Of a stretch of 64,000 nt of DNA, positions 19,131-29,228 are shown piece after piece. The stretch covers positions 749,001-813,000 of the forward strand of contig NZ_CP051183.1 in NCBI RefSeq assembly GCF_012295615.1. Direction: 5' to 3'. This DNA comes from Bermanella marisrubri. Its GTDB lineage: Bacteria > Pseudomonadota > Gammaproteobacteria > Pseudomonadales > Oceanobacteraceae. The notes beneath the pieces were generated by a model. The model had not been told where the DNA came from. It searched no databases and saw nothing but the letters and a program-made list of their open reading frames with translations. The first letter of the stretch is position 1. Every line of letters begins with the position of its first letter. The position numbers were made by a program, and so were the translations under genes.

Positions 19131-19397
19131 TTAGCCTTTAAGAGCTACAACAGATGCGTTTAGACGGCTCTTGATGCGTGCCGCTTTGTTTTTGTGCAAG
19201 ATGCCTTTTGTAACCATCTTGTCAACATAAGGAATCGCTACGGTTAGAGCAGCTTGTGCGTCGTCGTAGTTCTTAGTGTCGATGGCTGCACGTACTTTCT
19301 TGATGTAAGTACGAACCATAGAACGTAAGCTTGCGTTATGAGCGCGACGGCCAACCGCCTGACGAGCGCGTTTGCGTGAACCAGCTGAATTTGCCAC
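19131..19397 (-). CDS. rpsT: 30S ribosomal protein S20
   Basis: 88 residues, the usual length. The protein is Lys/Arg/Ala-rich (ANSAGSRKRARQAVGRRAHN, MVTKGILHKNKAARIKSRL) and binds 16S rRNA in the small subunit. The start codon is GTG with AAGGAG about 8 bases upstream. E. coli rpsT also uses a non-AUG start (UUG), linked to autogenous control, so GTG is credible. It is a single-gene unit with its own terminator, divergent from murJ, the common gammaproteobacterial arrangement. Confidence 0.97.
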   Translation of the reverse strand: MANSAGSRKRARQAVGRRAHNASLRSMVRTYIKKVRAAIDTKNYDDAQAALTVAIPYVDKMVTKGILHKNKAARIKSRLNASVVALKG

Positions 19398-19580
19398 TAT
19401 CAGGCTCCTTCGAATATCAAATTAACTTAAATTTCAGGGTGCGAGATTATCCTGAGTAAGTGCCAATATGTCAAACCCTTTTCCCAGTTAAATAGCATTT
19501 ATGCGCGCTGATTGGTTCCCTAAGGCCTGAATCCCCATTACTATGTCGCCCATAATGAAAAATCATAAGTAATTAGCTTC

Positions 19581-21158
19581 ATGTCCGATCCTGCATCACC
19601 TGAAAAATCAGAAAACCAACCGTCGTCCCCGAAGAAAGCTAGTGGTTTACTGCGCTCTAGCTCCATCGTGAGTGTCATGACGTTATTATCTCGCATTTTA
19701 GGCTTAGTGAGGGACGTATTTATTGCCACGTATTTTGGTGCCAGAGCGGATGCCTTTTTGGTGGCGTTTAAAATTCCCAATTTTTTTCGTCGGCTATTCG
19801 CCGAGGGCGCATTCAGCGTGGCGTTTGTCCCCGTGCTCAGCGAGTACAAGGTAAAAGATCAGGATGTGAAGTCTCTGGTTTCTGCTGTTTCGGGGACTTT
19901 GCTTGCCATATTAGGGCCTTTGACGGTTGTTGCTGTGGCCGGAGCGCCATTACTGACATGGATTTTTGCACCAGGTTTTGCCAATGATGCGGAAAAGTTC
20001 GCTCTCACTAGCGATTTATTGAGAATCACCTTTCCCTATTTGCTGCTGATTAGCCTGACAGCGTTTTACGGCAGTGTGCTGAATACGTATGGGCAGTTTG
20101 CTATTCCTGCCGTTACTCCCGTTTTATTGAATATCTGTTTGATATTGGCGACCTATTACTTCACCCCGTGGTTTGATGAGCCACTGATGGCGCTGGCATG
20201 GGGAGTATTGCTCGCGGGTGTGACTCAGCTAGCCTTTCAATTGCCCTTTGTAATGAAGTTAGGTTTATTAGCGTTGCCCAAACCTGGTTTTGCCGATAGC
20301 GGTGTCAAACGCATTATGAAGCTCATGATACCAGCGCTATTTGGGGTTTCAGTAAGTCAGATAAATTTGTTGCTAGATGTTTTATTGGCTTCGTTCTTAC
20401 AGCCGGGGAGCGTGAGTTGGCTATATTATTCAGATCGATTGTCTCAATTGCCTCTCGGCGTGTTTGCCATTGCGATCGGTGTGGTGATTTTGCCAAACTT
20501 ATCTCAGCGTCATGCCAGCGAAGATAAACAGCATTTTGTGGCTACCTTAGATTGGGCTGTGAGAATGGTGTTGTTGATCGGTGTCCCTGCTGCTTTGGCT
20601 TTAATGGTCTTGTCCGTTCCATTAATGGCAACGATCTTTTATCGAGGTGAAATTACCGCATTCGATGTAGAAAAGATGGCGCTCAGCTTACAGGCTTATG
20701 GTGCTGGCTTGCTGGCATTTATGTTGATCAAAGTCTTGGCACCTGGTTTTTATGCCCGTCAAAATACTAAAACGCCTGTGAAAATCGCCATGGCCGCCAT
20801 GATTGTGAATATGGTGCTTAACCTCATTTTAATCTTTCCATTCGCCCATGTTGGCTTGGCGATGGCAACTACGTTGTCGGCCTACCTCAATGCGGGCCTG
20901 CTGTTCTGGTTCTTGCGCAAAGACGGTCATTATGTGGTGCAACCGGGCTGGTGGCTGTGGATCGCTCGCCTAATCTTGGGCAATGCGCTCATGTTGGTGG
21001 TCTTGCTGATGATAAACCCAGATACCGCACAATGGCTGGAATTCACAGAGTGGCAGCGCATTGCGTGGACTGGGTTGCTAGTAGGGGCTGGAATAGCTGT
21101 CTATGGTGGCTCATTGCTTATCAGTGGTGTGCGCTTACGCCATTTACGGATGTCGTGA
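19581..21158 (+). CDS. murJ: Lipid II flippase MurJ
   Basis: 525 residues with about 14 hydrophobic segments, typical of the MOP-superfamily flippase that moves lipid II to the periplasmic face for peptidoglycan synthesis. Family landmarks are SSSIVSVMTLLSRILGLVRD, FFRRLFAEGAFSVAFVP, SWLYYSDRLSQLPLGVFAIAIG and VLAPGFYARQNTKTPVKIA. It heads the conserved cluster murJ-ribF-ileS-lspA-fkpB-ispH. The N-terminal tail before the first helix is polar and Ser/Pro-rich. Confidence 0.96.
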   Translation: MSDPASPEKSENQPSSPKKASGLLRSSSIVSVMTLLSRILGLVRDVFIATYFGARADAFLVAFKIPNFFRRLFAEGAFSVAFVPVLSEYKVKDQDVKSLVSAVSGTLLAILGPLTVVAVAGAPLLTWIFAPGFANDAEKFALTSDLLRITFPYLLLISLTAFYGSVLNTYGQFAIPAVTPVLLNICLILATYYFTPWFDEPLMALAWGVLLAGVTQLAFQLPFVMKLGLLALPKPGFADSGVKRIMKLMIPALFGVSVSQINLLLDVLLASFLQPGSVSWLYYSDRLSQLPLGVFAIAIGVVILPNLSQRHASEDKQHFVATLDWAVRMVLLIGVPAALALMVLSVPLMATIFYRGEITAFDVEKMALSLQAYGAGLLAFMLIKVLAPGFYARQNTKTPVKIAMAAMIVNMVLNLILIFPFAHVGLAMATTLSAYLNAGLLFWFLRKDGHYVVQPGWWLWIARLILGNALMLVVLLMINPDTAQWLEFTEWQRIAWTGLLVGAGIAVYGGSLLISGVRLRHLRMS

Positions 21159-21173
21159 GCTAGCGCTCGGCCT

Positions 21174-21203
21174 CTGTCATCTGTGGATAAAGTCCCTTAT
21201 AAT
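21174..21203 (+). promoter_or_regulatory. Probable ribF promoter with embedded DnaA-box sequence
   Basis: A perfect -10 TATAAT at 21198-21203 with a -35-like CTGTCA at 21174-21179 (18-bp spacer). The spacer contains TGTGGATAA (21182-21190), the reverse complement of the consensus DnaA box TTATCCACA. Transcription would start about 18 bases before the ATG at 21228. Whether DnaA binds is not known. Confidence 0.5.
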
Positions 21204-21227
21204 GCGGCCTTTTATCCTGAAGACGTT

Positions 21228-22154
21228 ATGCTGTTTTATCGCGGACTACACAATACGAGACCCGGTTCAGAAGGCTGTGTGCTGACCATTGGTAATTTCG
21301 ATGGTGTTCACTTGGGCCACCAAGCATTACTGGATAAAGTAAAAGCCAAAGGCGAAGAGTTGAGCCTGCAGACAGCGGTCATGATATTCGAGCCGCAGCC
21401 GAAAGAATTTTTCGATCCCGATGGTGCGCCGGCTCGGCTTTGCAATCTTGCAGAAAAGATACAATTATTTCAGCGGCAAAATATCGATGTCTTGGCCTGC
21501 ATGGCGTTCAACCCACGTTTTCGACAACTCACCGCGGAAGCCTTCGTACAACAGGTACTGATTGATGCGCTCAATGTGAAGGCATTAATCGTAGGCGATG
21601 ATTTCCGCTTTGGTTGCGACCGTTCCGGTGATTTCGCATTTTTGCAGGAGGCCGGTGAACGTTATGGGTTCAGCGTTGAGGATACTCAAACCATTGCTCA
21701 ATCGGGTAATCGCGTTAGCAGTACCCGTGTCCGCCAAGCTTTAGAAGAGGGTCGTTTGCTGGACGCTGCCGAGTTATTGGGGCGTCCTTATAGTATCAGT
21801 GGGCGTATAGCTCATGGGCAAAAGCTTGGACGGACTATAGGAACGCCCACGGCTAATGTGATTCTCAAACGAGAGAAAGCACCGTTACGGGGTGTATTTG
21901 CAGTGAAAGTGATCTGCAAGCAAGGTGAGTTCAAGGGTGTAGCTAATATCGGTACACGCCCAACCGTTGGCGGAGTGAAAGCCAATTTAGAAGCACACCT
22001 TTTTGATTTTTCCGGCGACCTTTATGGTCAAAGGATAGACGTGATTTTTTGTGAAAAAATTCGTGATGAGAAACGCTTTGACGGCATTGATGCTTTAAAA
22101 GCGGCCATCGAACAAGATAGACAATTGGCCAAGGCCTATTTTAACAAACAGTAA
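21228..22154 (+). CDS. ribF: Bifunctional riboflavin kinase / FAD synthetase
   Basis: 308 residues from the ATG at 21228. An in-frame GTG at 21183 would place the start inside the apparent promoter, and the E. coli protein begins at the equivalent of MLFYRGLHN. The N-terminal FMN adenylyltransferase domain shows [17 protein letters not shown] and [15 protein letters not shown]. The C-terminal flavokinase domain shows [25 protein letters not shown] and [13 protein letters not shown]. It makes FMN and FAD from riboflavin. Confidence 0.95.
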   Translation: MLFYRGLHNTRPGSEGCVLTIGNFDGVHLGHQALLDKVKAKGEELSLQTAVMIFEPQPKEFFDPDGAPARLCNLAEKIQLFQRQNIDVLACMAFNPRFRQLTAEAFVQQVLIDALNVKALIVGDDFRFGCDRSGDFAFLQEAGERYGFSVEDTQTIAQSGNRVSSTRVRQALEEGRLLDAAELLGRPYSISGRIAHGQKLGRTIGTPTANVILKREKAPLRGVFAVKVICKQGEFKGVANIGTRPTVGGVKANLEAHLFDFSGDLYGQRIDVIFCEKIRDEKRFDGIDALKAAIEQDRQLAKAYFNKQ

Positions 22155-22162
22155 GAGCCAAC

Positions 22163-25063
22163 ATGACCGACTACAAACATACACTGAATTTACCGGAAAC
22201 CGATTTTCCAATGCGCGGCAATCTGGCTAAGCGTGAGCCAGAGACCTTAAAGAAATGGCAAGAAATGGATATTTATAAGGCCATTCGTGAAGCCCGTTCT
22301 GGTCGTGATAAATTCATTCTGCATGATGGCCCTCCATATGCTAACGGTGATATTCACATCGGTCATAGCGTCAATAAAGTATTGAAAGACATCATCATCA
22401 AGGCGCAAACCTTAAATGGGAAGGATGCACCCTATGTACCTGGCTGGGATTGTCATGGTTTACCTATCGAATTGAATGTTGAAAAACAAATCGGTAAGGC
22501 GGGTAAAGACGTTGACGCGAAAACGTTCCGCCAAAAGTGTCGTGAATATGCTATGACTCAAGTAGATGGTCAGCGCAACGACTTTAAGCGCTTATTGGTG
22601 CTAGGTGACTGGGAAAAACCGTATCTCACCATGGACTACAAGTTCGAGGCAGACATCATTCGCACATTGGGCCGTATCCAAAAAAACGGACATATGAAGA
22701 ATGGCTTCAAGCCGGTTAATTGGTGCATGGATTGTGGTTCTGCGTTGGCCGAAGCAGAAGTAGAGTATCAAGACAAAAAATCTGTATCCATTGATGTCAC
22801 GTTTAGCTTTAAAGATACATCATCGCTATTAAAACAATTCAAACTAGAAAGTGAAGCGTCTGAGATAGACAGCAAGACGGCAAGCATTGTTATCTGGACA
22901 ACAACGCCATGGACATTGCCGGCTAACGAAGCGGTATCCGTTCATCCCGAATTAGAGTATTCGCTTGTGCATCTCAAAGAAAGGGATGAACTTGTGATTC
23001 TTGCCAGTGATCTAGTCAAAGATGCTATGGGTCGCTACGGAATCGACGCGAACGGTTATGCGGTAGTTGGTTTTGCCAAAGGCGCGGATTTTGGTTGGGT
23101 TGCAGGCCAAACTGAGAGTGCGCCGTTTACTGTTAAGCATCCGTTTATGACGGTTGAGGGCCAAGACAAGTTTGTACCCATTATCACGGGTGAACACGTT
23201 ACCGCCGATAGCGGCACCGGTTCTGTTCACACAGCACCTATGCACGGTGCGGACGACTATGTTGTTTGCAATGTTTTTGGCATTCAATCTGATTCTATGC
23301 TGGTGGATAGCGAAGGTAACTTCATTGATTCAGCAGAATTAAAGGCGCTTGAACTAAGTGGTTTAAGCGTTTCGGATAAAGGTAATTTCCGTGTGCTTGG
23401 TATTTTAAATGAGCATGGTGCGTTACTTAAGAAGCAAAACTTTACGCATAGTTATCCTCATTGCTGGCGTCATAAAACTCCGATTATTTTCCGTGCTACT
23501 CCACAATGGTTTATCAGCATGGATCAAAATGGTTTGCTCGAACAGGCCATGCACGAAGTAGAAAACACAGTCGACTGGCGCCCTTCTTGGGGTAAAGCTC
23601 GTATTGAAGCCATGATGGGTACTCGTCCAGATTGGTGTATTTCACGTCAACGTACTTGGGGTGTACCGATCGCATTATTTGTAAACAAGGTGACGGGCGA
23701 AGTTCATCCTGATAGTGAAAACCTAATTGAACAAGTTGCACAAAAAGTTGAGCAAGAAGGTATTGACGCTTGGTTTGATTTGGATGCCAAAGAATTACTC
23801 GGTGATGAAGCGGACCAATACGATAAAGTCGTCGATACATTGGACGTATGGTTCGATTCAGGTGTTACTCATGCTGCGGTATTGGAAGAACATCCTGAGC
23901 TGCAAGTGCCAGCAGATTTATATTTAGAAGGCTCGGATCAACATCGTGGTTGGTTCCAAAGCTCCATGCTGACCAGTGTGGGCGCCCGTGGTAAAGCACC
24001 GTATAAAACTGTATTAACCCATGGCTTTACCGTAGATGGTGAAGGCAAGAAAATGTCAAAATCTTTGGGTAATGTGGTATCACCGCAGGATGTTGTGAAT
24101 AAATTGGGTGCGGATATCCTTCGCCTTTGGGTGGCAGCAACGGATTACAGCGGTGAGATGACCGTGAGTGACGAGATCCTGAAGCGTACAGCAGATTCAT
24201 ATCGTCGTATTCGTAATACCACGCGTTTCTTGTTAGCAAACATCAGCGGTTTTGATCCAAAAACGGATCTATTGGCACCTGAGAAAATGTTGCCATTGGA
24301 TGCGTGGATTGTGGATCAGGCGGAACAATTGCAAGAAGAAATTATCCACCATTACAACGAATACCAGCTCATCAATATTTATCAGAAGCTTCATCACTTC
24401 TGCGTGAATGAGTTAGGTGCATTTTACTTAGATGTCATAAAAGACCGTCAATACACGACGAAAGCTGACTCAGTGGCTCGACGTTCTGCACAAACAGCGC
24501 TTTATCATGTGTTAGAAGCGATGACACGTTGGATGGCACCAATCTTGAGTTTCACCGCAGAAGAAGCATGGGAATTGTTGCCTGCGCCAGTGAACGGCGA
24601 GCGTGAAAAGAGCGTACTACTTACCGAGTGGTATCAAGATCTATTCACTGCACCGAATACAGAGTTTGACGATGCTTATTGGCGTCGCATCATGGAAGTG
24701 AAAACCGAAGTAAATAAGTTGTTAGAGCAAGCCCGTAACGAGAAAAAAGTAGGGGCAAGCTTGAGCGCCAAAGTGAACCTTTATGTTCAAGGTGAATTGG
24801 CCGAGGACTTAAAACGTTTAGGCGACGAGTTACGCTTTGTTTTGATTACCTCAACTGCTGAGGTGAAAGACTTTGATGCCAATGCAGGACAAGAAACAGA
24901 AGTGACAGGCCTTCGTGTTGAAGTAGTGTCTTCAGAAGATGAAAAATGTGAGCGCTGCTGGCATCACCGTCCAGATGTAGGTGCTAACCCAGAACACCCA
25001 GGCTTGTGTGGTCGCTGTGTTGAAAATGTGGCAGGTGAAGGTGAGCAAAGGGCTTACGCTTAA
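22163..25063 (+). CDS. ileS: Isoleucyl-tRNA synthetase
   Basis: 966 residues, typical for a class I bacterial IleRS (E. coli about 938). HIGH signature [16 protein letters not shown] near residue 55, editing-domain segment [20 protein letters not shown] signature [13 protein letters not shown], and a C-terminal zinc site CERCWHHRP...CGRC. It charges tRNA-Ile. The stop codon overlaps the lspA start (TAATG), so the two are coupled. Confidence 0.98.
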   Translation: MTDYKHTLNLPETDFPMRGNLAKREPETLKKWQEMDIYKAIREARSGRDKFILHDGPPYANGDIHIGHSVNKVLKDIIIKAQTLNGKDAPYVPGWDCHGLPIELNVEKQIGKAGKDVDAKTFRQKCREYAMTQVDGQRNDFKRLLVLGDWEKPYLTMDYKFEADIIRTLGRIQKNGHMKNGFKPVNWCMDCGSALAEAEVEYQDKKSVSIDVTFSFKDTSSLLKQFKLESEASEIDSKTASIVIWTTTPWTLPANEAVSVHPELEYSLVHLKERDELVILASDLVKDAMGRYGIDANGYAVVGFAKGADFGWVAGQTESAPFTVKHPFMTVEGQDKFVPIITGEHVTADSGTGSVHTAPMHGADDYVVCNVFGIQSDSMLVDSEGNFIDSAELKALELSGLSVSDKGNFRVLGILNEHGALLKKQNFTHSYPHCWRHKTPIIFRATPQWFISMDQNGLLEQAMHEVENTVDWRPSWGKARIEAMMGTRPDWCISRQRTWGVPIALFVNKVTGEVHPDSENLIEQVAQKVEQEGIDAWFDLDAKELLGDEADQYDKVVDTLDVWFDSGVTHAAVLEEHPELQVPADLYLEGSDQHRGWFQSSMLTSVGARGKAPYKTVLTHGFTVDGEGKKMSKSLGNVVSPQDVVNKLGADILRLWVAATDYSGEMTVSDEILKRTADSYRRIRNTTRFLLANISGFDPKTDLLAPEKMLPLDAWIVDQAEQLQEEIIHHYNEYQLINIYQKLHHFCVNELGAFYLDVIKDRQYTTKADSVARRSAQTALYHVLEAMTRWMAPILSFTAEEAWELLPAPVNGEREKSVLLTEWYQDLFTAPNTEFDDAYWRRIMEVKTEVNKLLEQARNEKKVGASLSAKVNLYVQGELAEDLKRLGDELRFVLITSTAEVKDFDANAGQETEVTGLRVEVVSSEDEKCERCWHHRPDVGANPEHPGLCGRCVENVAGEGEQRAYA

Positions 25064-25578
25064 TGAAAAACTGGATTCGTGAACAATTCACAGGCTTGGA
25101 TGTAAGTCGGCTAACTTGGTTGTGGTTAGCTGCACTGACTCTGATTTTGGACTTCGCAAGTAAGCAAGCTGCGCTGCATTTTTTAGATTACGCGCAACCG
25201 GTTTATGTATTGCCGGTGTTCGATTTGACGCTACTGTATAACAAAGGGGCTGCGTTCAGTTTTCTAGCGGATGCCAGTGGTTGGCAGCGTTGGTTTTTCA
25301 CAATTATTGCTATCGGTGTGAGTACGGTTTTATGTATTTGGCTGATGAAATTAAAACCAGAAGAGAAATGGCTCAGCGCCGCACTATGTTTAGTGATTGG
25401 TGGGGCCATCGGCAACTTATACGACCGACTTGTCTATGGACATGTAATCGACTTTATACACGTACACTGGGATAAACATTACTTCCCAGCCTTCAATATC
25501 GCAGATAGCGCCATCACTATTGGTGCCATTATGTTGATTATTGATAGCTTGTTTTTTCAGCAAGACAAACGTAAGTGA
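25063..25578 (+). CDS. lspA: Lipoprotein signal peptidase
   Basis: 171 residues with four hydrophobic segments. The aspartyl-protease motifs of signal peptidase II are present: NLYDRLVYGHVIDF and FPAFNIADSAITIG. It removes signal peptides from diacylated prolipoproteins in the inner membrane. Several of its likely substrates (lipobox proteins) are encoded in this window. Coupled to ileS. Confidence 0.96.
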   Translation: MKNWIREQFTGLDVSRLTWLWLAALTLILDFASKQAALHFLDYAQPVYVLPVFDLTLLYNKGAAFSFLADASGWQRWFFTIIAIGVSTVLCIWLMKLKPEEKWLSAALCLVIGGAIGNLYDRLVYGHVIDFIHVHWDKHYFPAFNIADSAITIGAIMLIIDSLFFQQDKRK

Positions 25579-25586
25579 GACAGAAT

Positions 25587-26021
25587 ATGCAAATTACAGA
25601 AGGTAAGCAGGTTACGCTTCACTTTTCCTTAAAACTTGAAGATGACCAAGTTGTTGACTCTACCTTTGATAAAGACCCAGCGACCTTGGTCGTGGGCGAT
25701 GGAAATCTACCTGAGAGCTTTGAAGCCTTGTTGATCGGCTTAAGCGCCGGTGATAAAGAATTGTTTACTGTGCCGCCAGAGAAAGCGTTTGCTCAGCCAA
25801 ACCCTAACAATGTACAGCACATGAAACGCAGTGATTTCCCTGCAGACATGAAATTGGAGCCAGGCATGATGATCTCATTTGCTGACGCCAACCAAGCAGA
25901 ATTACCAGGAATGATTAAAGAAGTGCACGATAATCTTGTCATCGTTGACTTCAACCATCCTTTGGCTGGTCGTACATTGAAATTTGAAGTAGAAATCATC
26001 GACGTAAAAGACGCCGATTAG
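25587..26021 (+). CDS. fkpB: FKBP-type peptidyl-prolyl cis-trans isomerase (SlpA-like)
   Basis: 144 residues from the ATG at 25587; a GTG at 25575 in frame overlaps lspA and is less likely. The SlpA-type FKBP features are visible: VTLHFSLKLEDDQVVDST, PATLVVGDGNLPESFEALLIGL, then PGMIKEVHDNLVIVDFNHPLAGRTLKFEVEI split by the IF-domain insert. Cytoplasmic isomerase/chaperone. Gene position between lspA and ispH is conserved in E. coli. Confidence 0.93.
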   Translation: MQITEGKQVTLHFSLKLEDDQVVDSTFDKDPATLVVGDGNLPESFEALLIGLSAGDKELFTVPPEKAFAQPNPNNVQHMKRSDFPADMKLEPGMMISFADANQAELPGMIKEVHDNLVIVDFNHPLAGRTLKFEVEIIDVKDAD

Positions 26022-26027
26022 GAGTTA

Positions 26028-26975
26028 GTGGTGGAAATTACCCTCGCCAATCCTCGTGGTTTTTGCGCTGGCGTTGACCGCGCAATCGATATCGTGAATC
26101 GTGCATTAGATATCTTTGAGCCTCCTATTTACGTACGCCATGAGGTTGTGCATAACAAGTTTGTCGTTGATAACTTGCGTGATCGAGGTGCGGTTTTTGT
26201 TGATGAACTTCATGAAGTGCCCGATGACAGTATTGTTATCTTTTCTGCCCATGGTGTATCTAAGGCAGTACAGAAAGAAGCGGCTGATCGTGGGCTGAAA
26301 GTATTTGATGCAACTTGTCCTTTGGTCACAAAGGTTCACATGGAAGTAACTCGCTATGCGAAAAAAGGTAGCGAAGTCATTCTGATCGGTCACAAAGGCC
26401 ATCCTGAAGTAGAAGGGACCATGGGCCAATATGATCACTCGGCGGGTGGTGAAATATATTTGGTTGAAGATGAAGCAGACGTTCAGGCATTAGAGCCTAA
26501 TAACCCTAATGCGCTTGCGTACGTCAGTCAAACCACTTTGTCCATGGATGATACCGCCATTGTTATTAAGGCATTGCGCAAAAAATTTCCTAACATCCAT
26601 GGCCCTAAAACCGACGATATTTGCTATGCCACGCAAAATCGTCAGGATGCAGTGAAAGATTTAGCCAGTCAGTGTGATTTGATCTTGGTCGTAGGGAGCC
26701 CAAACAGTTCTAATTCAAACCGCTTACGTGAACTCGGTGAGCGCATGAACGCTCAGGCCTACCTTATTGATAACGCAGAGCAAATTGATGCTGCTTGGTT
26801 CAATGATGAAACCAAAGTAGGCATTACTGCAGGTGCGTCTGCTCCAGAGATTTTAGTGCAGCAGGTTGTATCCCGTGTACAGGAGTTGGGTGGGGCCGCG
26901 CCGGTTGAATTAAAAGGGCGTGAAGAGAATATTACTTTTAGTTTACCTAAAGAGCTTCGGCTCAAAGAAATCTAA
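26028..26975 (+). CDS. ispH: 4-hydroxy-3-methylbut-2-enyl diphosphate reductase
   Basis: 315 residues. It performs the last step of the MEP isoprenoid pathway, making IPP and DMAPP from HMBPP with a [4Fe-4S] cluster. The three cluster cysteines are seen in [24 protein letters not shown] and [11 protein letters not shown]. The proton-relay Glu is in [12 protein letters not shown], and [12 protein letters not shown] and TAGASAPE are also conserved. It starts at GTG with GGAG about 7 bases upstream; another GTG is the next codon. Last gene of the murJ cluster. Confidence 0.97.
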   Translation: MVEITLANPRGFCAGVDRAIDIVNRALDIFEPPIYVRHEVVHNKFVVDNLRDRGAVFVDELHEVPDDSIVIFSAHGVSKAVQKEAADRGLKVFDATCPLVTKVHMEVTRYAKKGSEVILIGHKGHPEVEGTMGQYDHSAGGEIYLVEDEADVQALEPNNPNALAYVSQTTLSMDDTAIVIKALRKKFPNIHGPKTDDICYATQNRQDAVKDLASQCDLILVVGSPNSSNSNRLRELGERMNAQAYLIDNAEQIDAAWFNDETKVGITAGASAPEILVQQVVSRVQELGGAAPVELKGREENITFSLPKELRLKEI

Positions 26976-26993
26976 GAGTTAGTTGTGAATGTT

Positions 26994-27132
26994 GAGTTAT
27001 GAGTTATGAGTTATGAGTTATGAGCGATTGATTCTCAGTTAGCTAAAAGTGATGATTTTTCTTGACTTAAACGCTCAGGTGCCATTCATTCACAACTCAC
27101 AACTCACAACTCACAACTCACAACTCACAATT
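26994..27132. repeat. Heptanucleotide tandem arrays in inverted arrangement
   Basis: Four perfect tandem copies of GAGTTAT plus GAG (26994-27024) face five perfect copies of CACAACT plus one variant CACAATT (27091-27132). The right unit reverse-complements to GAGTTGT-type units, differing from the left unit by one base. The arms could form a long imperfect hairpin around a 66-base loop; on the minus-strand transcript the mismatches become G-U pairs. The last copy overlaps the ppnN stop codon. Confidence 0.85.
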
Positions 27133-28517
27133 CAACTAACGATCTCATAACACGGCACGTAATGGCTACCAGGTAATTTCATGCGTTGTTGTTTTACCAT
27201 GCTTTCCAGTAGCTTGCCCATGGGTTCGATAATGCTGGCATCACCATGAAGTTTAAACGGTCCTTTTGCTCGCACCTCAAGAATACCCTCTTCTTTTACA
27301 TTACCTGCCACAATGCCACTAAAAGCGCGACGCAAGTTCGCCGCAAGAATATGGGGCTCCTGATGCTCATTTAAATTTAGCTTACCCATATTTTCATGAG
27401 TCGGAATAAACGGCGTTTGAAACTCTTTATCGATATTTAACATCCAATTAAAGTAAAAAGCATCGCTGTTCTCGCGACGAAATTGAGTGACTTTTTGAAT
27501 GCCTTTGTTCATCTCAATCGAGACTTGAGCAGGGTCATCAATAATAATCTGATATTTTTCCTGTGCTTCTTTACCCAGTGTTGTACCAATAAAGGCATCA
27601 ATCTGAGTGAAGTATTCGCGGGCAGATTCTGGGCCAGAGAAAATAACAGGGAAGGGGATGTCTTTATTTTTTGGGTGTAGCAAAATTCCTAACAAGTATT
27701 GTATCTCTTCTGCAGTTCCTGCTCCGCCCGGGAATACAATAATACCATGACAGCAACGAACGAATGCTTCTAAGCGTTTTTCAATATCTGGTAGGATTAC
27801 AAGTTCGTTCACTATCGGGTTCGGGGACTCGGCAGCAATGATTCCGGGTTCAGTAATACCTACGTAACGCCCAGTTTTATTGTGTTGTTTGGCATGACCA
27901 ATGGTTGCGCCTTTCATTGGTCCCTTCATTGCGCCCGGTCCGCAACCAGTACCCACATCCATACCGCGCAACCCTAATTGATAGCCAACACGCTTGCTGT
28001 AGTCATACTCTTCACGACTGATACTATGTCCGCCCCAGCAAATAACTAACCCGCTGCTTTCGCCATAGCGCAAGACATTGGCGTTTCGCAGTATGTGAAA
28101 GACAATGTTAGTGAGCTGTTCACTTTCTTCTTGATCTGATGATTCGTTACTGGTGATAAATTTTGTATTGTTGATTATCTCATCATGGGTATAAACAATG
28201 TCTCTTAACACGGCAAATAAGTGTTCGCGAATACCATAAATTAGTTCACCGTCAACAAAGGCATCGTCAGGTGCATTAAACAGATCTAAAACGATACCTC
28301 GGTCTAACTGAATGATTTGAATGTCGAACTCATTATAATCATCACGATCCGCAACATAATCATCGCTTTGACTGCCACAATTTAAAACGGCGTAGGCACA
28401 ACGTTTAAATACTTCATGTAGTCCACTTTGAGTCGCATCTTTTAATCGATTAACTTCGTGACGGGATAAAACGCGTAGAGCTTTTTTGGGGCTAATGCGA
28501 GCATGCTTTACTGTCAT
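27132..28517 (-). CDS. ppnN: Pyrimidine/purine nucleotide 5'-monophosphate nucleosidase
   Basis: 461 residues against 454 for E. coli PpnN (YgdH). The central LOG-like Rossmann domain shows CWGGHSISREEYDY, GCGPGAMKGPMKGA, LPDIEKRLEAFVR and FPGGAGTAEEIQYLLG. The C-terminus (LRRAFSGIVAGNVKEEGI, MKLPGSHYVPCYEI) matches E. coli PpnN closely. The enzyme hydrolyses NMPs to base plus ribose 5-phosphate and in E. coli is stimulated by (p)ppGpp. The gene's stop lies within the heptamer array. Confidence 0.94.
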   Translation of the reverse strand: MTVKHARISPKKALRVLSRHEVNRLKDATQSGLHEVFKRCAYAVLNCGSQSDDYVADRDDYNEFDIQIIQLDRGIVLDLFNAPDDAFVDGELIYGIREHLFAVLRDIVYTHDEIINNTKFITSNESSDQEESEQLTNIVFHILRNANVLRYGESSGLVICWGGHSISREEYDYSKRVGYQLGLRGMDVGTGCGPGAMKGPMKGATIGHAKQHNKTGRYVGITEPGIIAAESPNPIVNELVILPDIEKRLEAFVRCCHGIIVFPGGAGTAEEIQYLLGILLHPKNKDIPFPVIFSGPESAREYFTQIDAFIGTTLGKEAQEKYQIIIDDPAQVSIEMNKGIQKVTQFRRENSDAFYFNWMLNIDKEFQTPFIPTHENMGKLNLNEHQEPHILAANLRRAFSGIVAGNVKEEGILEVRAKGPFKLHGDASIIEPMGKLLESMVKQQRMKLPGSHYVPCYEIVS

Positions 28518-28607
28518 AGAGTAATACTTCCTTTTATAAGAGTTGCTCTGAGTTTTATTTTTAGTTTAGCACTGAAGAGTAAACTGTGTACTGATCATTG
28601 TTGAGTC

Positions 28608-29189
28608 TTAAGCCCAGAATTCAAGGGGGCCATACTGACTTGCGACTCGTAAAAGATCAGAGCGTGTAATAAGACCTACCAAATTTTGCTGATTGTCGAC
28701 AATTGGAAGGCAACCAATGTGCTCGTCGAACATTACATGAGCACATTGATGAATGTCTGTGTCCGGCTTGGCAGCAAACACTTTCGTATGGTACCAGTTC
28801 GTTTCATATTTTAATCGGTAGCGTAAGATTTGAATGTTTGTGGTAATACCTACCAATTTACCATTTTGACAAATGGGCAAGTGACTAATTTTTCTCTCAC
28901 GTAAGGTTTGTTCGGCATCGTCGAGATCTAAGGTCTCTTGGTTTAAATACACCACGGGTTGACTCATGATTTCGCGTGCAAGCTCGACTGGTTTTGGGTG
29001 TTGTTCTTCGCGATGTTGAGACTCAGCTTGTTTATATTGAGCTACGTCTTTCTGTCTTTGTGGGTTTTGCGATTCTTGACCAACGGCTTGCGTACGTTGG
29101 CTCGCTTCCACAGGGTTAACGCCCTTGTTTTTAGGGGTGTCATATTGGCGAATACTTGGGCTGCCATTATCGATAAATATAAACGGCAT
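28608..29189 (-). CDS. CBS-domain-pair protein
   Basis: 193 residues. The first 75 are low-complexity and rich in Gln/Glu/Lys. Two CBS motifs follow (about 75-190): MSQPVVYLNQETLDLDDAEQ...ISHLPICQNGKLVGITT and HVMFDEHIGCLPIVDNQQNL...ITRSDLLRV. Such proteins sense adenosyl nucleotides. No effector domain is attached, so the partner is unknown. The sequence GPLEFWA at the C-terminus is a recurrent ending in similar stand-alone CBS proteins. It may be co-transcribed with ppnN downstream (90-bp gap). Confidence 0.8.
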   Translation of the reverse strand: MPFIFIDNGSPSIRQYDTPKNKGVNPVEASQRTQAVGQESQNPQRQKDVAQYKQAESQHREEQHPKPVELAREIMSQPVVYLNQETLDLDDAEQTLRERKISHLPICQNGKLVGITTNIQILRYRLKYETNWYHTKVFAAKPDTDIHQCAHVMFDEHIGCLPIVDNQQNLVGLITRSDLLRVASQYGPLEFWA

Positions 29190-29228
29190 AGGCTTAAGTC
29201 CTGTGAGAAGCGTAAACTAAGTATAGCC

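Noticed and set aside
26994-27132. CRISPR array
   Set aside because: The 7-bp units have no spacers between them and no cas genes are nearby; it is a simple tandem repeat.
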